A DNA stretch of 64,000 nt from Diaporthe sp. PMI_573 (taxonomy: Eukaryota > Ascomycota > Sordariomycetes > Diaporthales > Diaporthaceae): assembly GCA_021399435.1 (NCBI GenBank), contig JAJTUP010000031.1, forward strand, positions 620,001 to 684,000, written 5' to 3'. A program made the position numbers and the translations under genes. Below are positions 13,300-24,867 of the stretch, piece by piece. The notes under the pieces are model-generated. The model did not search any database, was not told the origin of the DNA, and worked only from the letters and a program-made list of their open reading frames with translations. Numbering within the stretch: the first letter of the stretch is position 1; every line of letters begins with the position of its first letter.

Positions 13300-14130
13300 G
13301 AAAATCTAACTTAATTAAGAGGGTATTATAAATATTATAAGTTTTAAAAATATTAAAAAGTATAATACTAAAATAGATATAGCTTCTCTACTATATCTAC
13401 TAGTATTTAAAGGAGTGATAATTAATTATATCTAGGAGAAAACTAAGTAGAAGTATAGAAGACTTTTATAATTCTAAGAGTAATTAAGATAAAAAAGAAA
13501 TATATTTAAATAAAGGTTAATCTTAATATATAAATATAAGTAGACTTAGTTAGCTTTTCTTTTATTAAAAAATATAAGCTTAAATTATCTTTAAAAATAT
13601 CTATTTTAGTAATAGAGGTTTAGTATACTAAAGTTTTTATTTATAGAGTTTATTATATACTTTTTATACTAAAAGACTATTATAAAAACTAGAAAGAAGA
13701 GGTTTAAGACTATATTATAGTTAACTACTAGTATTATAAATCTATTATATTATTAGAAATACTAAGCCTTAAGGATTTTTAAATAAGCCTTAAGTTTACT
13801 TTAAAAGATTAGTAGCTTTACTAAAAGGGTATAAAACTAAAAAAATAAAATTTTTAGGTATTCTATAAAGGTCTAAGAAAGACTGTTTTCTATTATTTGC
13901 TAGTTTTAGTAAAAGAACTATTTAGCTATTATAAGAAAGAGAAAGCCGATTTATAGAAACCTTAAAGAATAAATAATAGAGATAAAGAGCCTTCTAATCT
14001 TTTTAAGATTTATCTATAATTATATAGTCTAGAGAAGTTCTTTACTAAGGCTAGGGCTAAAGATCTCCCTCTAAGATAGACGGTAAACTATGTTATTAAT
14101 CTTTTCCCTAATACTTTATCTTTATTTCTT
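13300..14130 (+). pseudogene. gypsy-family fragment (protease to pre-RT region)
   Basis: Plus-strand sequence here matches the minus-strand gypsy element between about 4,000 and 4,850. Both carry a block read as VDLVS after the repeated ATATAAATATAAG-type segment, and both carry the segment FFTKARAKDLP. It is heavily mutated, with stops in every frame. It is a second, partial copy of the same or a closely related family in opposite orientation to the one at 971-6,218. Confidence 0.6.
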
Positions 14131-14399
14131 CTATTCTGACTTCTATTTAAGAAGAAGCTAATGTAACAGGTTCGAGAATACATTCAGGAAATCCAATAGT
14201 ATTGACTAGAAGACAAAAGATAAAGAAGGAGACAGGGCTACCCCGCAGAGACGCCCGGAAATCAAGCTTAAATACATAGAATCCGGTTATATAATCCAGA
14301 CAACCAACCACTAGGCCAAGCCCATTATATTACCTCCCAACTAGATATATACTATACCTCTAAACCATTATATCATTATAGCTTATAGATACCGTCAGA

Positions 14400-14562
14400 G
14401 TTCTAAAACTATACTAAAACTACAAACTATAATACTACAAAACTACATTACTACAAAACTATAAAACTATAAAACTACAAATGTATAAAACTATAAACTA
14501 TAAAACTACAAAACCTTTATACTACATTACTACATTTATATAGTATAAATATAATAATGTAG
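14400..14562. repeat. (AAACTAYA)n array with terminal hairpin
   Basis: An 8-bp motif AAACTATA/AAACTACA repeats through about 14,400-14,515. It is followed by a near-perfect palindrome with 19-bp arms (14,522-14,540 and 14,544-14,562) around a TAG centre. The same array plus hairpin recurs in direct orientation at 23,345-23,461, on the other side of the right Copia copy. Confidence 0.75.
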
Positions 14563-14825
14563 TAGTACTACTATATTACTATAATTATATAGTTATAATA
14601 AAAGAAATATATAAAAAAATAAAGATTAATAAGTTAATAAATAAATATATTAATAAGTTAATATTTTATTTATTCTTATTTTAAATTTAAATTAAAAATA
14701 TTTAGTATATAGATTAAAAGAAATAAATAATAAATATTATATAGACTTTTTATAAAATATTAGTATATTTTACTATTTATAGGTTATTTTTATTATAATT
14801 ATATACTTTAGTTAAACTTATATAT

Positions 14826-15033
14826 TGTTGAAATAGTACTAAGGCTGATTATATATAGCCATATTAGCTAGAGAGGATGACTAATCCAGCAAGGGAGTGT
14901 ATATAGACCTAAGAGGTCTACACACAAGCTTTCCCGCTTGTTTTATAGTTTAGATAGACATTAACGAATTTAGAACCAATTACATAGACACGTATATACA
15001 TATATTACGCCATATAGCAAAGGCCATTTAATA
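14826..15033 (+). repeat. Copia 5' LTR, right copy
   Basis: Starts TGTTGAAATAG and ends with TTTAATA, the RIP-type derivative of TTCAACA. It is 208 bp and collinear with the 3' LTR. Differences between the two LTRs are mostly C-to-T or G-to-A. Confidence 0.85.
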
Positions 15034-15384
15034 CTAATCAGTGATTACTTGGTACGATTATAGATTAGCAAGAGTAAAGAGACGAGTACTGGTACAACTC
15101 TATAGTTGCAGCTATAGAATACTAGATAGGATGTAGAGGTAACTAGAATCGTATACTCGTACTAAGAGCCTAGAGGCTATCTCGACCTCCCTACTAGTTA
15201 GGAAGAGAGAGAATACCCCTGGAAGATAAAATCTTTTTGAAATCGTATAAATTAAGACTACTATACTGAATACTAGATAGAACATATCTATAGCCAAGAC
15301 CTTATATAACTAGAAAGAAGTAGTATATACTAATATATGATAAAGAGGATATCTTATAGATAAACTAAAAAAACACTACACAAG

Positions 15385-18300
15385 ATGTCATCCTTTAATA
15401 TACCAGAACTATCAGCTTCGGCTATAGCAGTAGGCTCAAGTAGCCAGAACCAAGCAATATATAAAGAGATAAGTAAAGGAAGCATAATACTACTGAAAGT
15501 ATGGCAAAGTATGATAAATCTAAGGTACTAAGACCTAGATATCAACCTAGATACTCTACTAAATAATACCTAGCTTACTACATACTTTATATAGGTTATA
15601 ATGGATATTATTTATCTAGACCTAAGTAAAGCTAATATACTAGGGTCTCTGGTTAACGACTTTGAAGGGTAGACTTTCTATTAATTTAATAAGGTAGAAC
15701 GTATATTTAAGAAAGTACTTCTAAATCTTCTCAAGGCAAGAGGAATCCTAATATTAAAGGATCCCTATATTAGTTAGATTTTACGACTCATTAAAGCTAA
15801 GAAGGTAGTAGAAAACTACCTACTATAAGTACCAGAACCAGCCTATATATAACAGATAATCAAACTACTACCCTAAATATAGTTATACAAGATATTATAA
15901 AATCTTTAAGTACCTACCATTAAAGTATAAGCCATGTAATAAATACCCCTGGAAACAAGATATATACAAGAGGTAAGCAATTTTCCACAATAATATAGTA
16001 TGGCGCTTATAGTATATTTAGTCTATATAGATAATATATTATATAACCTACCTCTAACTTAAATTATCTATAATGGGCCGATAGACCCTTAATAAGTATC
16101 TACCTTCTAGAAGGGGTAGAGAAAAGATAGGAACTATACTAGCAAGCCCTACAACCTACTATATAACAAGGTACGGATCTTTATTAGTTATTATAGATAA
16201 TTATAAATCACTAAAGATCAATACTATATAGTCTTTCTAGATATTCTCTCTAGTTACATAAAAGACTTCTATATATACTACATTAGGCTAGACAAGAGGT
16301 AGGACAAAGTATATAACCTTATAAATATATACTTTAACATAATAATGAATTATAGCTAGTACTAGGTAGACTAGACAACCTTGTTATTTATACGAGTAAG
16401 GAAAGAAAACCTAGACAAGACCTTACTAGAGGTTTTAGAAACCCTTTTAGACAAACTATAGCTTATATAAAGAGCTCTAGGAGAGGGATATTAGGGTGAA
16501 ATAATACTCCGCACGACAATAGTTAGAGCATACCGCATAGTACTAGAATTAGAACCAGCCATGATTAATCAGAGGCCTATATACAAGGCCCTCTTTGCAG
16601 ATCTTCGTACAGCCCTATAGGTGGCTATAGAGAGAAACTTAGTTTAATAATTTATAGTGTACAAAGAAGCTGGAATTAATTTTATAGACAGGAGGTATAG
16701 CTTAAACTTTAAGGACTGCTAGAGGACTTTATATAATTACCAATCTTTACTATAAACCCCTTTTTAGCTAAACAACCACTATTCTTTAGCACGAATTTCC
16801 TTTAAATCAAGATAAAAACAACCCTTTAAACTATACCATATAACAGCCAAGGTAATAAAATACTTTATATATAAGAAAGAAGGGTACTAGTCTATAAACT
16901 ATATAGACAAGGAAAGGATAGATGTATAAAGACAATACCTCTAGGTATATAAAGACTTTAAGCAAGAACCTATCCTAGAAGAGGAGAAGTTTACTACCTA
17001 CTTGCTTGAGTATAAAGGGGAGGATCCACTATACAAAGTAGAAGGTTTACTATTCAATCCGTAGAATATAGACGACAAGGCTATCCCTTAATAAAATCTA
17101 GTAGATTTTATATTTAACTACTATACGACTAGGGAAGATATCTACATAGCCTTAAAAGTAACTAAGGTAAGCTAATTTATACTACATAACCTATATAGTA
17201 TAAAGTATTAGGGAGAGCTTTAAGACACAGGAGCTACCAAGTTTTCTATAGTAGGGATGCTACAAGTATTAGCCTATATACGAGAAAACCTAGGTATAAA
17301 GATTAAATAGGGTATAGATATAGCTAAAGTTAAATTTAGTAATAGTAACACTATCTTAGTAGTTAATATAATCAAGGTTGTAAACTAACTAGGAAGTATT
17401 ATATACTATATCTTAGATATATTAACCCCTTTTCTATTCTTTCTATACAATATAAACAGGCTAAAAGCCTACTTTAACAACCTATTAGACGTTATTATAC
17501 AAGGGGATATAATAATTCCAATAGTTAGGAAATAGGGACATGTATTCTTTAATACAAGCTATATAGAGGCTGGGGTATTCCTTATAGAGCCACAGCTTAG
17601 GAGACTCTATAGACGATTTAGGCACCCTCGTATAGATAGGCTATACAAGCTATTAAGGAATGCAGGGCATAATAATATTAAAGAGGTAATCCTAGAGAAG
17701 ATTTAAAAGTTCTACTATTTCTACTAACTATACAATCTATTACCAAGGAGATTTAAGTTCTTAATTAAAGACAAAAGCTACTTTAACTACAAAGTAGTTA
17801 TTAACATTATATACCTAGGTAAAAGAAATATACTTTATATAATTAACTTAGATACAAGCTTTCAAGCAGCCACCTTTCTTAACTCTCTCTCTACACAAGA
17901 TACCTAAAATACACTATATAAGTACTGGATCTATACATATATTAGTCCACCAGACCACATTATATATAATCCAGAAACCAACTTTGCTTTAGAGGAATTC
18001 TAAAATAACGTAAAGATTATAGAAATTATATACAAAGAGATGCCTATAGAGGTATACTAGGCTTTGGGCAAGGTTAAACGCTTACATAGCTTTCTAAAAA
18101 AAGCTTTTAAGATTCTAAAGGCTGAGATTAGCTACTATATAGATAACAAAATACTCCTATAGATAGCCGTAAAGGTACTAAACAATACTACAGGACTAAA
18201 TAGCATTATACTAACACTTCTAGTTTTTAAAGCATACCCATAGATATTACAAGATTTACTACCCTTACTAAATATTATACAACAAGCATTAGTAGTTTAG

Positions 18301-20890
18301 AAAGTAATGAAGATACTATATATAATTAGGGTAGAAGTTAAAGTCAACTATATAATTAATACCAGAAATGGACCAAACCTCTAATCTACCCTATCCCTAC
18401 TAATTTAAAGTAAAGTCTTAATCTAGAGAGAAAACAAAAGGTAGAAGGGACTATATAAAGTTAATAGTATCAAGAGACATATAATTATAGTGGGTACGAC
18501 AAATAGACTAATTTAGATACAAGTAATATATATTAAGCTATATTACCATATAGTAGAAGCTATACCCTAAAATAAATTAGATACCCCTTAGCCTATTATA
18601 TAAAAACAACCCTAGCTAAGGAAAAGAGAATGACTAAAAAAGGCTACTATACAAGCCATTTAACCAAGGAGAAAAGGATGCCCCTACAAGGCTACTATAT
18701 AACTAACATTTATTATATATATATAATAGTCGCCAAGCATTTTCCTTACCTAGAAGGAGAAAGACTTGTACAATTTAGTAGTTAAACTACACTAAGATAA
18801 TATTATTATTACTCCTAAAAGACCGTTTAAAGAGTTTGATACACTAAAAATAGACACACTAGCTAGTAAGAATGTTTTTTAATTTATTTAGTATAATATA
18901 AGATAATATAGTAGACTTTGGATTTTCAAGACAAGGATAGTATAAGAGGTAAAAAACAAGTCGACTAAGCTAATAGAGAAGTCTAGGCTAGTTATATAAG
19001 GATATAGGGATTTAGAGAAAGAAGTAATTTTAACCTAAGCCCTAATAATCTAGAGGATAAGCTAAAGATTAATCCTTATACTAGAACTAACCCTTATACA
19101 ACAATTTAACTATTAAGGGAAATTAAGGGATATTATCTAAGCCTATATATAATTATACAACCTACTTATATATACTATCTTAGTAGAATTACTAGCTAAA
19201 TTATATAATAAATATCTACTAGAAATAATTCTTCTAATCTAAAAGCCATTATATAGGCTAGTAGAGTTAGGCTTATACTAGTATAAAATATACTACTTAT
19301 ACTGTTAAACGGAAACGCTCATTTAGGTGTGGGCGCTACACGTAGGGAGTTACCCTAGACTTCACGGAAGGAGTTACCCTAGACTTTTTACTAGTAGCGT
19401 ACGCGCTGACAGATGAGTTTGGTGGCCGTGAGCCGATTTTTTGGGCTATTGTAAGACCCTAACTTCGAACCTCTACATTCTCCTTATTTCTTACCCAAAA
19501 AGCATGTAACCTAGTTTGTTAGATAGCCTGATTTCTAAAGTTTATCTGTATTTAGTTTGGTTACTGTCAGGGTTAGGGTTGGCTGGCTGTTTAAAGCCAA
19601 AGATGGTGGGTCTGAGGGCCGAATTTTCCGGCCCCTCCATTCCTGCACCAGAGCCAACCACAGCGTGCCCAGGGTTGAGGTCATGTCGGAGGGACTGTGA
19701 GGAGGGCTGACAGAAGCCCACTCAAATTCAATGCAAAGTTGTCCAAACCATTCTCAAGCGTCCCAACAAGACCTCAGTACACCCTACTACTACCTAACTC
19801 CCATTCAATCCACCAACCTTTAGATATACTATACTAAAGCCCTAGAAATAAAGGTTTCTATATATAACCTATATCTATTGTTTACTATAAATAGGCTGCA
19901 CGAATTTAGATTGGTTAAAATGTAGATAGACAATATATTTAGGTTTACAACACCTTTATTCTCTAAAAGAAAAGAAAAGAAATTAGAGAAAAAGAAATTT
20001 TATATAAAGGATAAGTAAATACTAGGACTATAATAGCTAATTAAATTTAATAAAAAAAGGATTAAACTTAATAAAGACAACATTATCTTTATATAGAAGG
20101 GATAAATTATAAACTTTTACCTAATTAATCTAGAAATAAAAGATAGACCCTAACAGTATGTTATATAATATACAAGGGATACATATATTACTTTAATATA
20201 TTAACTAAAAGTAGCGTATAACCTATTAGTAGCTATATAAATTAAGGATCCTAAGAAGAAAGATATAGAGATACTTAATATATAAATTAAGTAGTAATTA
20301 AAAAATCCTAAAAGAGGAATAATATTTATACTACTAGACTTTAAATATATAAAGCTTTATGTTTTTATAGACGGGTTTTTTATTAATAATATAGATCTTA
20401 GCTTATAGCTAGGATTTATTATTATACTAGTAATGGAAACTAGCTATATAAGAGAAAACTTTAAAATCTATAGAAATATTATTTATTAGAGCTTAACTAA
20501 GTATAAAAGAGTAACTTAAAGTATACTAGCGAGTAAGCTATATAGGATAATAACTAGATTTAATAGTAGTATAGTACTTAATATAATACTTAATTAAATT
20601 ATAAGCTATCTAGGAATATTAAAAATTCTAGTTATTATCTATATAGATTTAAGATTACTATATAATTATCTAGTTAGGCTAGGTATGATAAATGAAAAGA
20701 GATTAATAATTAACATTATGTTACTAAGGGAAGTATATAAAAAAAAAGAAATTTTTAAAGTATAGTAGATTGATAGAAAAGACAACCTAGCTAATACTTA
20801 TATAAAGAAGGTACTAAATAGAGTATTAGAAAAGCTGATCTTAATAAGTACTTTAAAGGTTAGGGTAGAGGTATATATAGAGCGCCTTAG
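15385..20890 (+). pseudogene. Copia Gag-Pol polyprotein remnant
   Basis: Gag begins MSSFNIPELSASAIAVG at 15,385. A zinc-knuckle remnant (KKEGYxSIN, expected CxxC residues mutated) lies near 16,858-16,930. The protease motif DTGA(T) is at 17,224-17,238. The integrase core spans about 17,700-18,300 with RRFKFLIKD and SPPDHIIYNPETNF. RT covers about 18,870-19,960, interrupted by a solo-LTR insert at 19,303-19,822. RNase H covers about 20,330-20,800 with LYVFIDG. The order integrase before RT defines Ty1/copia. Trp and Gln positions are repeatedly TAG or TAA, so no functional protein is possible. Confidence 0.85.
19303..19822 (+). mobile_element. 520-bp solo-LTR-like insertion in the Copia RT
   Basis: The insert starts TGTTAAACGG and ends CCAACCTTTA (CTAACCTTCA in the second copy), giving TG...CA-type ends. 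It interrupts RT sequence that is continuous in the left Copia copy. Flanks TATAC (19,298-19,302 and 19,825-19,829) resemble a 5-bp duplication with two extra bases at the right junction. It is GC-richer than the Copia host, so it is probably younger. An inverted copy lies at 24,351-24,867. No internal retrotransposon sequence accompanies either copy. Confidence 0.7.
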
Positions 20891-21184
20891 CTAGAAGGAA
20901 TAAGGGTAAAAAGATAGAGATAATTTAGGTATAGAGTTATATTAGAGATTAAACCTAGGTCTTTAGCTAAAAAGCTAGCATCTTCCTAACTAGACTATAT
21001 AATTAGTTAATACCCTTACTATCTCTACTAAAAGAGGAGAAAGGTATAATTATAAGGAGGAATAAAGAGAGAGATGTTTGACTAGAGAGTATAAGGATAA
21101 GAAGAAAAGGCTATAGGATAGCTATATAAAAACTTAAGGACTAAAGGGAGATAAGCCTAGAATATATAATAAATAGGCCGAGAA

Positions 21185-21395
21185 TGTAAGTAGGATAGCT
21201 TTAGGATATATAAAGGATATAGCTAGGATAAGCTTAGAATAGACCTAGGATATATAAAGGACATGGCTAGGATATTTTAGAATATATAAAGGATATAGCT
21301 AGAATACTTTAAGATATATAAGGATATAACTAGGATACCTTAAGATATAGTTAAGACCCTTTAGAATAGAACCAGGATACCTTAGGCTATATAAT
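21185..21395. repeat. Minisatellite in the Copia tail (right copy)
   Basis: Counterpart of the array at 6,755-6,985, in inverse orientation. Units read AGGATATAGCTAGGATA and ATATATAAAGGATAT. It separates the RNase H end from the 3' tail that carries the antisense frame. Confidence 0.55.
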
Positions 21396-21479
21396 AGACT
21401 TTAAAGACTATACCTAGAACCTAAAAGGATTGTATAAGGCTAGCTATAGGATTTAGTAACTATATAATAAGAAACTTTT

Positions 21480-21930
21480 TATAATTACTAGGGAGTATTT
21501 ATATAAAGAAAAAGTAGTAAGAAAAGAATCAAATTTTGGTTATAGTGTATAGAAAAATCATTATATAAACCTAAGATCCAGGACATACCTACTTAACTAT
21601 GTGTCTAAAGGCATACGGATTAATTAGAGAACCCTTATCTTCCTGCTTAATCTCCTGTTTAATGTTCTTTAAGGTTACTAGGCTACAAGAGGGTTCCAGG
21701 CTACTATTGTCTAGACTATTTCTGCTACTACGGCTACTACAACCTCTACAACCTTCTCTACAAGCACAGGCTCTGCGCGGCTGGTAGTTCTTATGATGAG
21801 GGCACTGGCGACCCTATAACTGCTAGACGCAACCTGTATAAGCACCCCCCTGAAATCTAGGCAGCCAAAAACACCCCTTAAACCGGCGTGTATTGGGTAA
21901 ACTGTGCGAGTATTTGGTGTATTAATTGCT
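21480..21930 (-). pseudogene. Antisense Gly/Arg/Cys-rich frame in the Copia tail
   Basis: A minus-strand frame, antisense to the Copia Pol, reads through CPHHKNYQPRRACAC, then a Gly/Arg/Cys-rich stretch, SLDNSSLEPS, NIKQEIKQED and INPYAFRHIVK, with stops only at Trp- or Gln-type positions. The left copy keeps the equivalent frame on the plus strand near 6,370-6,560 with RGGYGSRGG, LDNSSPGPS and IKQEIK. Conservation between two decayed copies suggests a former protein-coding segment carried antisense in the element tail. I do not recognise the family; a nucleic-acid-binding role is only a guess from composition. Confidence 0.4.
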
Positions 21931-22441
21931 ATCCTGACTATGTAACTAAATCAGGATCGTATAGTAGTAGCTTAGACGACAAATAATGTGGGTAATAATA
22001 TCAACTGGCTGTATATTAATATTGTATAGTATTTAAATGTTGTGCGAGGGGAGTGCGGTAATTGTATGCTTAGCATCCTTTGAAAATGTTAGAGTAGGAA
22101 TAATAGTAGAAAAAGGGTTATACGGACATTAATAACGAGGGAGGCTAGGAAAGTATGATTTAGAAAGTAACTAGTCGGGAAGGTTATAATCCGACAGTTT
22201 GCAGTTAGACTAGGAACATACATTAAAATACTAAAGAGAGGTGCGAGAGGAGACTGGGTAGGGCCTGCCTGTAGAGCAGGGACAGGTGCCATAACGGCGG
22301 ATGCAGGCATAGGCAAAGCGTATAGAGAGAAAGGCGACCCGCAAGGGCCGTGCAGAGAACTATAATTAGATATTGTGCGAAGAAGTTTGATGATAAAGGT
22401 AAGTTTTGAAGATATTTGGATCGTACGACATATAAGGTATA

Positions 22442-22473
<32 letters not shown>
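22442..22473. repeat. (TG)n(AG)n microsatellite
   Basis: A run of TG dinucleotides followed directly by AG dinucleotides, 32 bp in all, within the 3' tail of the right Copia element. A 170-residue open frame on the minus strand crosses it but is low in complexity and unconvincing. Confidence 0.9.
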
Positions 22474-22908
22474 TGTCGTACGATGGAGAAGAAGAGAGGG
22501 AAGGTTAAAGTAGAAGGTAAAAGGCGTGAGGTTTTTGTGCTGGTACCAGAAGGGCGCTGTGTATAGACTACTCTAGCTGGCTGGAAAAAGAGGTTACTCA
22601 CATAAGTGAGTTATAGATAACAGTCCTATCTAGCACCTGCTGGCCAGTATGATAAAAGTTGTGAGAAAAAGTAGTTGGAAAGTAGGTTAGAAAGAGTGCT
22701 AAAAAGAAGGTTAAGAAAGTTAGTATAATAAGTGCTTGATGTAGACTATTAGTTGAAGGTTTGCTTATAACGTATAATTGAAAAACCAGGGCAGCATAAC
22801 TTGCCTGGCCAGAGTGATTTTATTTGTTATAGGAAAGGGCGTACAAGTAATTCAACTTACTCGACCGGCCTAAAGGGAGTATGTGATTAGAAAACAAAAG
22901 GCCCCTAG

Positions 22909-23116
22909 TGTTAGAATAGCACTAAGGCTGATTGCATATAGCTATATTGGCTAAGAAGGATGACTAATCTAGCAAGGGAGTATATGTAGACCTAAGAGGT
23001 CTACGTGCAAGCTTTCTTGCTTGTTTTATAGTTTAGACAGATATTAACGAATTTAGAACCAATTGCACAGACATGTACATACGTACATTACGCCATATGG
23101 CAAAGGCCATTTAATA
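22909..23116 (+). repeat. Copia 3' LTR, right copy
   Basis: Starts TGTTAGAATAGCACTAAGG and ends TTTAATA. It is 208 bp, collinear with 14,826-15,033. It has kept more ancestral C and G than the 5' LTR. Confidence 0.85.
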
Positions 23117-23344
23117 TATATATTTAATATATTGTCTTTTATTAATATTTTGCTTAAAATAGGGTTAGGTAGCTAAATATATTTTTAAAAGTTTTATCTA
23201 TAGTTTAAAGATATTTTATAGCTTGAGTCTTTAAGTTATATTTATAAAACTTATATAGCTTTATAGAGACAAATTAGCTCTATAATATATATTATTTATA
23301 ATTCTTTTTATTTATATAACTTGTATATATATATAAAATTTATA

Positions 23345-23461
23345 GTTTTATACAAAAACTACAAACTATAAAACTATAAAACTATAAACTACAAAACTAC
23401 AAAACTACAAAACCCTTTAACTATATTACTACATTTATACAGTATAAATGTAGTAATGTAG
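23345..23461. repeat. (AAACTAYA)n array with terminal hairpin, second copy
   Basis: Repeats of AAACTATA/AAACTACA are followed by a palindrome with 19-bp arms (23,421-23,439 and 23,443-23,461) around CAG. It is the direct-orientation counterpart of 14,400-14,562. It lies 230 bp outside the right Copia 3' LTR. Confidence 0.75.
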
Positions 23462-24350
23462 TAGTATTACTATAATGTATTAAATTTTGTCACAACTCTA
23501 GATATCGTGCCAATACTTTTGGTTTTTGCCCAACTTGCCTTATTCGGCATTCTAGCCTAGTCGGCCTTAGTCGGTAAATTAGACCACTCTAGAAACCGCC
23601 AAAAGATGTTACTGGCATTATAACTTCTTAGGCTGATTTCTAATTTATCTAACCCTAAAACCATCCTTTTAAACCTAATCTCCTCCTACTCTTTTTTATT
23701 CTTCTTTATCTTTATTAAACTACTTTAATATAGTAACTAATAAAGAATATATAGTAGCTGCTTTTATTTTTTTATAACTTTAGGCTAAATAGCCTGGTTT
23801 TTTATATTTAAAGTAAAGGCCTTGTTTTAGTATCTATATTTAAGTTATATTAATATTAATATTTATTAAGTTATTAATTAAAAAAGAGTTATTAGTAATT
23901 ATTAGTAAAAAACTAGAGATTTATTATACTAAAGTATAAAAATTAAAGTATTAGCTTAGCTAATCTTTACTTTCTAGCTATTTCTTTATAATAGTATTAA
24001 GAGTAATAATTAAGAATATAATCTTAGCTTTTAAGGATTATAAATTAGCTTTTACTTTAAAAAATATAAAATTAAACTTATATAGAAAGGTATTTAAATT
24101 ATCTATTTATTGTTATTAAGAAAATAGCCGCTATACTAGCTGCAAAAGCAACACGCTGCACTTACAAGCTAGTAAGAACAACTTATATTTTCAGGACACT
24201 GTTTAACAATTGTATATTAGCTAGATATTATTATACTTTCTTTAGCTTATTTAGGTCTTTATAAGTAGCCTTTATAATAAAGATTAAAGAAGCTATGCAA
24301 AAGTCTTTAAATTCTACTTAGCCTAAGGCCTCTACTTAAATTATAAATTC
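23462..24350. other. Decayed AT-rich spacer
   Basis: It opens with a GC-balanced patch (23,480-23,640), then becomes heavily AT-rich with stop codons in all frames. No family can be assigned. It ends at the inverted LTR-like copy. Confidence 0.5.
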
Positions 24351-24867
24351 TGAAGGTTAGTGCCTTCAGCAGTGTGTGTGTGGCAGGGTCGCAGCAGGGT
24401 GCCTGGAGGCGAGTTGGGACGATTGAGAGTGGTTCGGACAACTTTGCATTGAATTTGAGTGGGCTTCTGTCAGCCCTCCTCACAGTCTCTCCGACATCGT
24501 CTCACCCTTGGGCACGCGTGGGTTGGCTCTGGTGCGCAGATAGGGAGGCCGGAAAATTCGGCCCTCAGACCCACTATCTTTGGCTTTAAATAACCAGCCA
24601 ACCCTAACCCTGACAGTAACCAAACTAAATACAGATAAACTTCAGAAATCAGGCTATCTAATAAACTAAGTTACATGCTTTTTGGGTAAGAAATGGGGGG
24701 AATGCAGAGGTACGAAGTTAGGGTCTTAAAACAGCCCAAAAAATCGACTCACGGCCACCAAACTTATCTGCCGGCGTGCACGCCCCATGGGCACTTAGAG
24801 AAAATCCAGTGCCAAGTCTAGGGTAACTCTCTGCGTGCAGCGCCCACACAAGCGTTTCCGTTTAACA
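24351..24867 (-). mobile_element. Solo-LTR-like copy, inverted
   Basis: Read on the minus strand it starts TGTTAAACGGAAACGC and ends CTAACCTTCA. At 517 bp it is collinear with the insert at 19,303-19,822. The immediate flanks (AATTC and AGTAT) do not show a target duplication, so one end may be rearranged. It abuts, and probably truncates, the Copia-like gag to its right. Confidence 0.7.

Larger units (their letters stand above)
12806..14825. other. Spacer of the Copia inverted repeat with nested relics
   Basis: An extremely AT-rich stretch between the two Copia copies. It contains a plus-strand piece of the gypsy family (about 13,300-14,130), a short GC-balanced patch around 14,150-14,340 that I cannot assign, and an (AAACTAYA)n array with a hairpin (14,400-14,562). 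No intact gene is visible. Confidence 0.6.
14826..23116 (+). mobile_element. Complete Copia retrotransposon, right copy
   Basis: Both 208-bp LTRs are present (14,826-15,033 and 22,909-23,116). The flanks are TATAT on each side (14,821-14,825 and 23,117-23,121), a plausible 5-bp target duplication, although AT-rich sequence makes chance identity possible. A purine-rich stretch (AAAACAAAAGGCCCC) lies just before the 3' LTR. Gag starts at 15,385, followed by protease, integrase, RT and RNase H in Ty1/copia order. About 2 kb of non-Pol sequence follows RNase H. The element is 8.29 kb long, of which 520 bp is a later insertion at 19,303-19,822. Stop codons throughout make it inactive. Confidence 0.85.

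Noticed and set aside
19567..19582. GGGTTAGGGTT, telomere-like sequence
   Set aside because: Only about two units, and present in both copies of the LTR-like element, so it is part of that repeat and not a telomere.
22089..22601. 170-codon minus-strand open frame
   Set aside because: It runs through a dinucleotide microsatellite, has low complexity and lies in the Copia tail; no homologous frame is apparent in the left copy.
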